Assembly (NCBI GenBank): GCA_032207245.1
Contig: CM063498.1
Coordinates: forward strand, 91,658,632-91,722,631
Length of the DNA stretch: 64,000 nt
From: Pardosa pseudoannulata
Lineage: Eukaryota > Arthropoda > Arachnida > Araneae > Lycosidae
Direction of reading: 5' to 3'
Shown piece after piece: positions 22,827-44,600 of the stretch. Every line of letters starts with the position of its first letter. The stretch's first letter is position 1. The notes beneath the pieces are model-generated. The model made no database searches, was not told the DNA's origin, and saw only the letters and a list, made by a program, of their open reading frames with translations. The translations under genes were made by a program, and so were the position numbers.

Positions 22827-23359
22827 TTTTAGAGTAGGAAATACTTATATAAACATATTTTTAAGTCTGCTATTTCATCAATATTACTGTACAGAACTGG
22901 TAATCTTTCCTGTTGATTGTCTATGAGGATGTAGCACAATGCCATGCAAGTTTTTTTTATTTTTAGATGATTTCGAGCTGTTATATATTAGTCTATGAAA
23001 TTTCCAAAGATTGCAAAAGCCAAGAATATTTGGTTGAGAGTATAAGTATAAATAAAAACAGGCATATATTCATACCAGAAAACATATATTGATAATTATT
23101 TAACATGATTATTATACAAATTTACACTATGATTTTTTTCTTATACATATTAATGTAATTTTGGTAACAAAATGTATTAATGATTACTCACAATCCAGTT
23201 TCAAAAATGCAACTTGCAGCTCAGAAAAGTATAAAAAGAATTCCAACACAGAAATGAAACGTAATTTATGATAGAAATGATATAATGCTGCTTTAACCTC
23301 AGGAAATATTTAAAATTAGAGTGCCACCAGCCATTCAAATACAGAATATAAGTTCTTGA

Positions 23360-23365
23360 TTTATT
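23360..23365 (-). terminator. Candidate CAPZB poly(A) signal
   Basis: AATAAA on the minus strand only about 22 nt after the stop codon. Later signals toward lower coordinates are likely also used, as the 3'UTR would otherwise be very short. Confidence 0.3.
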
Positions 23366-23386
23366 TTGCTAATTTTAATATTCTGC

Positions 23387-33651
<10,265 letters not shown>

Positions 33652-36234
33652 TTTAACAGAAAATTATGATCCTATTCAACAGATAACTAAAATTTTGATT
33701 CTTCTAATAGCAGTACAAATCAAAAACTATTTAACGTACATTAACTAAGGCGACACCCACTTACATACACATAATACTCAAGACATATCAGCCGACAAAA
33801 CCAGACTGCGAAACAGTTATGTAGATAAGAAGAAAATGATAGTTTCATGTTCTTTGCAGATGAAGAAATTATCCAACAGGTAGCGCTTTAAACATTTAAT
33901 AAATCTCAGACGTCAATCATCAATACAAAAAATTGAAATTTTATCCCTAACTTCTATAATAATATAATAAAGTGAAGAAATCAATAGTTTTATAAGAGTT
34001 ATATATATTTTACAATTTTTTTTATTTGCTAATAACATTAACTGTTAAAATAACCCTTTCTTTTCTCATGTGTGTTTCGTGTTTGTGTTACGGCCGAAAT
34101 TTTACTCCTTTGAATCGCATCATGTTTTAATTTGTATTTTATTTTAGATTAGGTAAGTTAGTGTGATTTTGAATAAAAGTTGATAGAAATATATATGTTG
34201 TAATTGATATTTTTTTGTAGAATTAAAGTAGTTCCTTGTAAATAAATACTTGAAATAAGAGTTAGTTAAATATTAGTGATCATTTTCACTGTTTCCTAAT
34301 TATTTAATAAATATTTTTTTTCAATAAATCAAGTGAATAATCAATAATTTAAGGAACACGCTTTATAATATTAATATTGACTAAAGAAATTATTGATCAA
34401 ATGATTGATTAAAAATTTATCTTGAATATCGATTCAAGATTAGTTGATTTTTAAACATTTGTTTACTACATGGTATGTTTAATGTTATTTTTCAATACTA
34501 CATTACATGTAATGTAAATTGCCTTTCTTTGATGTGCTATGGCTGAAAGAGATATGTTGTGGTTAGGTTTACTAAATTTCTGTAGTAACCAGGTCTCGGT
34601 TATTCTTAGAGACTTTTCATACTAAGTCAAAAATAAATCTAGGTCACCTAAGTACACAAGTCAATACTTAGTTAAAACTGTGCTGTGCTTCTGAACTGTG
34701 AAAAACAACTGTAAAAAGAATTCAATTAAAATAAACTTAGTAGCACATAAGCTCTATTGATGATTCATTGGAAATTACTATTTGCATTTTGTCAAAAAGT
34801 ACTTTACATTCAATGTAATCATGAATAGAGAAACATTGATTTTATCCTGAGGATTTAAAGCAATACTATCCTCCTGATGAATGTAGTAATTAATCCCACT
34901 GTTTATTTTTTTAAAGCTTTCTACCGAAATACAATTTTACCATTATGTTATATTTTTATACATATGCTATCTGATATTGCATTTTACCACACAGTTGACA
35001 AAGAAACATCTAGAGAGTACACTGATGTTGATTTGTTTTGATTAAGGAAATTTAAGAAAATACACTTAAGAAAAATAGTGACATCCAAAATTATGGTATT
35101 TAAATAGAAATTACAATTAAAATTTAGATATCAAAAAATTATTTCAATTAGTGCAATGAATTCCTAATATATTACAACTGGTGATTTGGCAGCCCCAGTC
35201 TGTTTGCTTGTTTTATAATTGAGCACGTATAAGAACCAGCAGTATTGCTTATGAAGTATGTCGTATGAAAACACAAAAATTGTTATTGTGTGCAAACACT
35301 TTATAATGAATGATTTAAAAGCCTTATATGTTTATAATTTAGTTTAAAATTGAACTATGTCTAGTTTTTAGAAGTTCGGTTTTAATGTATGCTAAAATGT
35401 AGGATTTTGTTTCCATGTTTGGTTGCTCTTCCTTTCCATCATACATCGGCACATTAGCATTTTTTTATGACTAATTTATAAATTGAGAACACATTCTTCA
35501 TTCATTCATGTTTATTTCACATTTTCTGTTAGTGAGATTTATTTTATTTTATTGTATTTTTTTACTAAACAAATCAAAAAGCTGTGTGCTTCATTTTATT
35601 TATTTGTACTTTGGTCACTAATTTCTTATGTTCACAAAGGTTTGATATGATTTGTTAGGGTCCTATTACAATCTTCTTTGTGACTGGAGTCAAGTCAAAT
35701 AAAAGAATTATTTGAGAAAGTTATCTTGCTTTGGTTAATATTACATTTGACAAAATGTTTAATATTGTTTGTTTGTTTTCTCTTTAGATTGCATGTAATT
35801 CACTTCATTATATTTAAAATAAATACCTATTTTCCCATTTTTTTAATTCTGAAAATTTTTGGTAATTCTTCATACTTGAATATATGTATGTTGTTTTCCA
35901 TTTTAGTGTATTGAAGGAAGTAAACATTGAAATTAAAAATATTATATATGATTGTATAGTTATTGGCATATTGTACTTCCGTTTGGTTTAATTCATGAGC
36001 AATGCATTTTGGTTTAATTCATGAGTAAATTTTGGATGTACTTGTGCTTCCCCTCATGGTAAACAATGTTTCCTTATGTATATGGAGGTGCTCACACAAT
36101 AGAACAGCAAAAATCAGCAGATTGTATTATAAAGTATTAATAGAGGCAAATGTCCTGCACTTAATATGTATATATATATATACATAACATGGCGAAAATT
36201 AATCTTACAGCCACATCAAATTAAGTCCCTATTT

Positions 36235-37398
36235 CAGGGATGCACAAACTATGGCCCACAGGCCAATTTTGGCCCATGGAGCCTTTTGAATTGGCCCGCC
36301 ACTAGTTATAAAAAAAAATTATAATAAAATAAAAAATTTAGATTTTTTTTTTTACCGAAACTTGTGGTAAAAAATTCTTTGTATCCGAGAAAAATAAATT
36401 GCAGACATTACAAGCCATTTGAATGATTTAAATGTAAGACTATAGGGAAAAGATCGATTTATTTTTCAGCTTGTCAGTAATATAAATGCATTTACATGAA
36501 AGTTGAGCTTATTTCATGATCACCTGAAAAGCAAAAATTTTGCACACTTTCCCAACTGCAAAAAAATGCATGAAAAATTTTCACAAATGAAAATGCTATA
36601 TGACGACCAAATACAAATTTTATTCAGTGCATTTGATAAGCTATTTTGTGATTTTAAAAAATGTCAAACAAAAATTGACTTATTTACTTTGCCATTTTCT
36701 GACGATGTAAGTACAGTACCTGAAAGTATGCAGTTGACTCTAATTGGCTTACAGAGCTCAGATTTCTATAAGAATCAATTCCAAGAAAAAACAATACTGG
36801 AGTTTTATAAATCCTTACCTCAGGAATTTTCCATATTAAAAAACAATGCAGCTGAATGTTCTACCTTTTTTGCAAGCACTTATATTTGTGAGCAAACTTT
36901 TTCACTGATGAATCTTAAAAAGTCAAAAACTAGAAACATGATTACTGATGAAAATCTTTCATCAATTCTACGGATTGCTACAACTAGTGTTGATCCTAAC
37001 ATAAAATCAATAATTTCGAAAATTCAATTCCACCCATCTCATTAATGTGAGTAGTCATTTTTATGCCAAATTTTCTCTTCACTGAATTTACATTTTGTAC
37101 TTTTACATTTCTGGTAAGAACAAAATTTTTAGCCTTGTGTTTAGCTATTTGAATGTATCATTAATGTGATTCTTTTGCTTTTTTTATTAGTTTTATTTAT
37201 AGCAATTTTTTTATTTCATAATTTGTGCATGAGTACAGTAATGATTAATACATGTAATTCATACCTATCTATTACCTTTAAATAAAAATTGAAATACACC
37301 CTATATTTTTAAGACTACAACGTTGTGCTACTTTGGCCCCCCAACATAATACTTTCTAATTTTTTGGCCCTTCATCACAAAAAGTTTGTGCATCACTG
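36235..37398 (+). mobile_element. hAT-type transposon with 8-bp TSD and broken transposase
   Basis: The left terminus CAGGGATGCACAAACT and the right terminus reading inward CAGTGATGCACAAACT are inverted repeats with one mismatch. The flanks are CCCTATTT (36227-36234) and CCCTATTA (37399-37406), an 8 bp duplication with one mismatch. TGGCCC-rich subterminal sequence occurs on both sides. The 1164 bp element retains only the transposase C-terminal half. Confidence 0.88.
36395..37045 (+). pseudogene. hAT transposase C-terminal half, pseudogene
   Basis: One reading frame runs from about 36395 to a TAA at 37045. It contains ADITSHLNDLNVRL, LKSKNFAHFPNC, and the C-terminal ICEQTFSLMNLKKSKTRNM and DENLSSILRIATTS, which fit the dimerisation region of hAT transposases of the GTF2IRD2/ZBED-like group. 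Two in-frame stops (TAG near 36441 and TGA near 36497) interrupt the upstream part, leaving 180 codons open after 36503. The N-terminal zinc finger and much of the catalytic core are absent, so it cannot be active. Confidence 0.82.
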
Positions 37399-38031
37399 CC
37401 CTATTATATTTACATACCCAGGCTTGCTGGGCAAGGAGCAACCTGAACAGCTAGACTATTGAAGATGGCAGGTTGCAGTCATACCATTTTTGAAAGAGAA
37501 CTTGCAATTCTGAGTAGAATTTTAATTTTATTGAAGAGCTGCTAAAATGACATATTTAGCACTCCAAGGCATACAAGAGATTGGCCATGAAAAAGTGTGG
37601 ATTTCAGAGTTGGATCCCACAGTGAGTGACGCATAGAATTTTCCTAAGGAACTGGTAACTTAGTCAACAAATTTAACAATAAAAAGTAAGATCAGGGAAA
37701 AAAAAACTGAATCATTTGCCAGTGACAGCTGGAAAATGTAGAGAGTGAACAGAAAATTTGCATCTGTTGCAGAAAAAGCTTTAGGAAATGGGTTGCAAGA
37801 ATTTGAAGTCTCAGACACTTCTTTAATTAAGGCATTTTATGGCTGAAAAAAATGGTCTAAAGGAATAAGAATGTGGAAGAGCAGAATTTTTAAAATATAG
37901 TTTAAGTATAATAATCTTCATATATTACTTATATGTATGTATGATTGTATTGATTTTAGTGGAAAATCTCTCTATACTATTTTGAAAAATGAAATTTTAT
38001 ATTTCAGACATTTCTGTATAATTTATTGCTG

Positions 38032-38095
38032 ATGGCTACAGTGGCTGAATTAGGAGCATATGCTATTAATCCTCGTGGAAATCTGTGGCTTAATG
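38032..38095 (+). CDS. PINX1: PINX1 exon with start codon
   Basis: MATVAELGAYAINPRGNLWL then N plus G of a split Asp codon, ending at GTATGT. The exon itself probably begins at 38008 after a TTTCAG acceptor, implying at least one upstream exon. The usual RRKQK basic motif at the N-terminus is missing, which is odd. Confidence 0.75.
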
Positions 38096-41000
38096 GTATG
38101 TATAAAATTTTTTCTATAATTTATTTAGTAAACTTATCCTTGAAGTACAGTGAAGAATTGATAATTTGGCCGCATCTATAATATGACACTAATATCATTT
38201 TCTATTTATTTGTTTAATTTTGATTTTTGTTTTAGTAATTATTTGTGTGAGCTCTCCTAAACCTTATTAATTTTGATTTTGCTGATATATAGCATTCCAT
38301 ATTTCTATCACAGTTTAGTTGTTTTCTAAAAAAAAAAAGGCATAACTAAAATGTGATGGTGCTAGTCACCTAGCAGTTAGTTACAAGAATGAAAGAAATA
38401 TTTTATTAAAGTTGCAAGTTATTTAAAAATTTCTTTTTTAAAAGATTTTAACCATGATTGCTCTAAAGTGTGAAACTAGTGCTTATGTATGATACTTTAT
38501 AGTTTTTTATTTCTTTCTCTTTAGATGACTCTTCATTTGGTCAAAAAATGTTGTTAAAAATGGGATGGAAGAAGGGTAAAGGTCTGGGTAAAAAAGAAGA
38601 TGGCATCAAAGAGAATTTAAAAGTGAAGTTCAGAAATACAAATTCAGGTATTTTGTTTGTAATTTTTACTTAACCAGTTTTGAAGTCATACTTTCATGAA
38701 CACATTGTTTATTGGTATATTTTAATGCAGTCAACAAGACCAAATAATTTCAATCTTTCTTCATGCATAATATTTAGAAATGGTATATAAATGTTTAAAT
38801 TGAAATCCTTAAAGGACATTCTTGTCATCTGTTCAAAATACTTAATATTAAAATATCAAAGGGATTCTATCCTCTGTGTGCAACATGTTAAAAACACTTT
38901 AAAATAGTAGAATGAGAAATTTTGTTTGAAATGCTTTATAGTCTATTTCCTATTTGATTATTGTGTGCAATAAATTTAGGTATTCTTTATTTATTATTAA
39001 AGATAAATGGTGATTAAAATTTTTGAGGTTAGCTGAATTTGTGAGTTTTCAAGGATATGAATATAGGTAGTGCTTGTGAAGAATAAAGATTTTATTAATT
39101 TATATTAATCACCTCTTAAAAATAAAATTGCAATAATGAAATAATCCCAGTATGATTGTTATCCTTTGAAGGCTAAATCGCTTGTTAAAAGCATTTAATG
39201 TATGTAAATTAAAATCTTAACCTATTCTAAACAATGGTAACCTCCTAATAAAAAGTACATTTTAATGGACTCTTTGTAGAATGAGCATTAAAAAGCTGCC
39301 CAGGAAAACAAATTATGAAAATTATGCACTCTAGAAATTAAAAAGTATTGTAATCAGGGTTAAAATTTTATCATGGTTAAAAATTTGTATCAATTTAACA
39401 TGCTTTACTTTTATCAGTGTTTAGGTTAGATAATTTTTAATGTTTAAAAATAAAAATAATATGTTGCATAATATTGCTTATAATAATAAAAGCATTATTA
39501 TTGCATTTTAAAATGAACTAATTTCTTAAAAGTACAAAGGTGTGAGCTATAGAATAATCATGAGAAAATAAGGACTTTGATGTAAGTAAAACAAAAAGAT
39601 TCAAGTGATTTGACTGCAAAATTAAAATATAATTCTGTAGAGAAATACAAGGCAAATTACACTAAATTTTACTGCCTGTGTTGTGGCAAGTAGTAACTTA
39701 AAGATAGCAAACATGAAATTCTTTTAACTAGTTTTTATTTTCCTCTTTTGTCCTTAATTATATAACTATTTTATTTTAATTAATTAATTTATATTTTTTT
39801 ATTTTGTTAATTTATAAGAATCTATTAATCTTTATTTTAGAAGAAACTTCTGTATTTATAGACTATTTTATTATTTATCAAACTATACATATATTCTTGT
39901 TTTTGCTGTTTATTTGCTGTACATTCATATGTTACTTATATACAGTTCAGAACTGAAATGATAAAATGAATATTTTGCAGTGTTTTATTAACGTTGCAGC
40001 TTCACATAACATATATAGGCTAAATTTTACAGCACAATTTAAATAAATGAAGTGTATAATGAAAAATTAATGCAAGTTTATATAAAATTAATAATTTAGA
40101 ATTTTCCAGGATAGTAGAACTGATATATTACTACATGTTATATTGTAAACATAGTTATAGTTAAATTTTAAATTTAAACATTTATCATAAAAATGAGAAA
40201 AATTTTACTTTTGTTCCATATTTTTAATACTTAATATAACATTTATGTTTAATTTTAAAAAATATATCTTTATTAATTGTCTGACATTCTGCTTGTCTGT
40301 TGTAGAACAGTATGAATCAAGTTAATTGTATTGAATGATTTTTCACAAGTAACTAGTTTTACTGTATAAGTTTAAAGCTTACCAATTGAGTTTTTTTAGC
40401 TGAAAATGTGTTAGAAAAGTGTAAAACAATACATAGGGGGAAATTGCATCACAACTGTGATAAAAAAATTTAAAAGCTAAACAATGGCCTAATGCTAAGG
40501 TTCTGCTCTTTGGTACTGGAGTTTTGAGGTTTGAATCTCACTGTCGGCATGGATGTTTATAGTTGTTTTGAATATCAGCTTTAAGCAGTAAGTTCTAGTC
40601 TCATAAGACCTTGTATAGCAAAACTGTAGACTGCAGCAGTCTAAACCAAACCTACCATATAATTATATACAATACATAAATGAGAAACATGTTAACACTG
40701 CTTTACTATATAATATATAATTAGTTTCACACTACGGTTAATTTTTACTGTAGCAATTTGACATTTTAAATATTAATTTACAGGTCTTGGATTTAAAGAT
40801 GATTCTTATAATAATGTGATGAAAACTGAATATGAATCTATTTTAAAGAGCTTAAGATCTGAATATCCACAACAGAAATCTGCAACTACTTGTAACAAAA
40901 ATGAGGAACTTGAAAGTGGGAATCTTAAGCAGAAATCAAGAATTGTAAAAGGCAGAATAAGGTAAGATTTATAATGTATTAGTTTAATCATAAAAAATCT

Positions 41001-41611
41001 CTTAGTAATATTATAATTCAAAACTACAAATTACCATTCAAAATGTTTTAAAAGTTTTATATTGTATATTACTATTATTTTAAATGGTTTTGTAAGTTTG
41101 AAGCTAAGAACTCCAGTACATGTGATAAATACTGGTCAAAGAATATATATATATATTAAGAATATATAAAATATTTGTGTTCATAACATTCTTTTACATT
41201 TTTTATCCAAAAGTGAAGCATTAATAATAAAGAAAATGCTCAAATACGTACGTTTTCAGTGTATTTTTGTATTAATTAAAGATTCCTTTCCTTGATATCC
41301 TTAACGAATTATGAAAATATTTTTAGTTTATTTGTACTTTTTATGATCACGAGCTAGAAAACTTATTTGACAAATAAACTTTCGCATACTGAAAAGGTTT
41401 AAAGTATAAAGTCAGCTGTCATTTCCTAATAGTTATCAGTCCTGCAGATTTTAATTAAATGAAGCATGGAGGAGTTGTCAGGAGTTTGTAGATATTTCAG
41501 TTACTTATGGAAGTTTATAAAGATTTTTCATACATTGAATGTAATAGAAAATTCTAAAATTTTCTTCTTTCCCAGGCAACGTAGGTTATAATCAGCTAGT
41601 ATGTACATACA

Positions 41612-41659
<48 letters not shown>

Positions 41660-44600
41660 ATTTTTAAACCCTCAGAAATTACTGTTTATAATATTATATT
41701 TTATTCACAATTTATTTTTAGTTTGATCACTCAAAAAACTTTAGATGTACATATTTCAAAATTAGTTTTTGTCAAATAGATTTATCTTAATTTTTTGGCA
41801 TTTTTATAAAACTTAATTCTCAGATATTATACGGCATTTATTGAACATGTCTTGTCTGGTTCATAATCATTAAAATATGTTCCTCAGGAGATATGGTTTA
41901 TGTCATTTTGCTGTGTATTTCAAGTAGAGCTATTATAAAAAGTTACTTTGGTCCTTAAAAAGTCCTTAATTTTTGTTCTGGAAAAAGAGTGGGAACCCTG
42001 CTAAACTTTGTGAGCTCACATTCATGTGTATGGTAAAAATATATAACTTCATATCATCACTTTTTGGAAAGTATTTAAGGCCACGAGAAAATTCCTTCTT
42101 TGTACATGGTTATGGTTTAGGCATGACACACTCAGCATGTCTGAATGTAAAATGGCTAATTTTTATGTTCTGGAAAACAAAAATGTTTTGGCCAGGACTG
42201 TACAAATTTAATTATTACTGTGCCTTGTAGATTTTTATATTTAATTAGTGTACATTATGGATAAGTTTCTCAAAATCTATTTTTTGATTTTTGAACTGTT
42301 CAATATAGCGTCATTTATAGATCATTTCAATTTTCAAAATACTTTGAATATATATTAAATAGGTGACGAATTTATTAATATCTACAAAGTAGCAATTACT
42401 GAATAAGTGTTTTTATTTATTTATTTAATTTTTTATTTAGATATCCTAAGCTGTATTCTGCAAAAGATGTTAGCAGATATTCTGAAAAGGATATGAAAAG
42501 CATATTTATATGCAGCTTGCCATTTGAAGACAACGTAAGTGTATATTTTATTCTCTGTATAAGATTTTTATTTATAGAAAAATAAGAATAGTATATGTAA
42601 TAGGACAATGACAATTTATCTACTGATCCAGATCTATTTGGCTGTTAGGCCCTCCAGTTATATACCAGGTTCGTTTATCAAATTTATAAATGCTCTATCC
42701 AGCCAGCCTCCATCAAAGTTCTTGTTATGTACCTTTTGCACCACAGACACCAAAAGCATGTGATTGGAGCAAAGTTACAATCTGTGGGGAGATAATTTAG
42801 AATAAAACTGAATGTTCTTGCAGATCTCATAGCTATGATGTCAGAATTAGTAAGGGTAGCAAGAACCTTGTGGGCTGGAAAATGGGATACAATTGCGGTA
42901 GTGGGAATTTGTGGTTATTGCACCTTCTAGTTGGTATCCTGCTGGCTTAAAGTGAGAATGGGAAATTTGTAAGGCAACTATTGCAGTTTCAGGTCTTGAA
43001 ACCATTGCTCAAGAGTCATAGCAAAAGGACTTTGGCCAATCCTGCAGAACCCCTATGACCTAACTTGGTTGGAAAATACCTGCTTGAACCATGAAAACAA
43101 AGCATACCTGTTTTGAGTAACGTTATTACTTGATTTTATGATTAGAGTTTGTTATACAAAATAAAAGAATTGACTTATGTATATAGTTTTATGTATATTT
43201 AAATAATATATATGCCCAAAGTTCAAATGTAGATGTTGAAACTAGGCCAACTGAACTTACTGTGCCTTGTTTTCTATCTATGTTGTTACATGATCAATAA
43301 AACATAACCTAAGGAAATGGGCATTATAAATAGGTATAATTTGTTTGATAATACTGTAGTAGCACTTAAAATCAGGATGTGTACAATCCTTAAAAACTAC
43401 CAGTTTTCAATTTTTAAGGACCTTAAAAACTGCTTAAATTTTTATAAAATGTACTTTGACAACTACTTATTTTTTGTTCAAGTGCTTAAATATTCCTCAT
43501 TTTCACTGCTATTTTTTTTTTCATTCAGTGGTATGAAAATTGTGATCTGAAGAGTGCTATAATGTATGTTTAATGGCTTTTCAAATGAAACAGAAATGTT
43601 ACAAAAAGGAAGCTATTATTGGTTTTCTGTATTACACATTACTGATGACAATGCAGACTGTTTACTTTAGCACACAATTTGCTTACTCTAAATGATAGTT
43701 ATTTTTCTCCCATCTGCTAACTATTGCATTTCACTGCTAAGTCCTTCTAATGGAATGAGAAAATCCATTGTACAAAAAAGTAAAGAAATAGCTTTACTAA
43801 AACTGCAGTTAAATTTTTGTAAAAACAATCTTGATTTTGTATTATAAGGTTTCTAATCTGAAAATTAAGTACATGCATTTAAAATGTTTTCTCGTTTAAA
43901 TTACATTGCTTATTCTTATTTTTTTTATTATTATTGTTTGCTCTTTATTTTGTAATATGGCTTTTTTGCAATTGCATGGTTTTTTTTTTTCCCAGTTTTG
44001 TCTTTATTTGTCAGATAAGTTTTAAATGAAGCAAAACAATGAATTATATCACTTTTATTTTATTCTACTTCACTTTTTAAATTTCCTTTGGTGAAATAGG
44101 ATATTATAATACTATCATGAACTGTAAGAACTGTAATGTATTTTTTCCTTCAAAGGTGCTCATAAAGTGCTTAAAAAGTCCTTATTTTTTTCTGTAATAT
44201 TTGAATACACACCTTGGAAATATAGAAATATTAAAATCAAAAAGATCTCATTCAGCACTATTAATCATACAACAGAAATGATTGTATGAAGTATAATCTC
44301 TACCAGATCTTTTTTTTTTCCCTTACAAAAATCTCATTGATTTTAGTCTATTGATTCCATGTTTATCATCAACTTTTAAAATCATATTTTTTTTATATAT
44401 ATATCTTACTGAAATTAAAATTTCATGTTGTTTTTCTCTTTCTAAATTATTATTAGAAAGTACTAGTTCCTGAATTAGTAGTGGTTTTTTTTTATTTTTG
44501 TTTTTCATTTATTCTGTAGCTTACATTTAAATTTTGATATTACTAACTCTTTATTACATGTTTTGTGATCTAGCTCCCTCCAAATTTTACTTTTGAATCA

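Larger units (their letters stand above)
18127..23386. other. Intergenic/3'UTR region between convergent RIC3 and CAPZB
   Basis: AT-rich sequence holding the 3'UTRs of the two genes and the hAT-type element at 22091-22826. Long A runs occur near 19891 and 21822. I see no further gene. Confidence 0.6.
33652..38007. other. Region between divergent CAPZB and PINX1
   Basis: Holds the CAPZB 5'UTR and promoter (left side) and probably a non-coding first exon and intron of PINX1. A TGACGTCT element (minus strand, near 33909-33917) resembles a CRE. A GTAAGT preceded by ATTAG near 34153 could be the donor of a PINX1 leader exon, but I cannot prove it. The hAT element at 36235-37398 lies here. Confidence 0.5.

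Noticed and set aside
36503..37045. 180-codon ORF as a host gene
   Set aside because: It lies inside TIRs and an 8 bp duplication, begins after in-frame stops, and matches hAT transposase C-terminal motifs.
43317..43550. 77-codon ORF in PINX1 intron 4
   Set aside because: It spans the terminus of a possible hAT-like element and has no domain.
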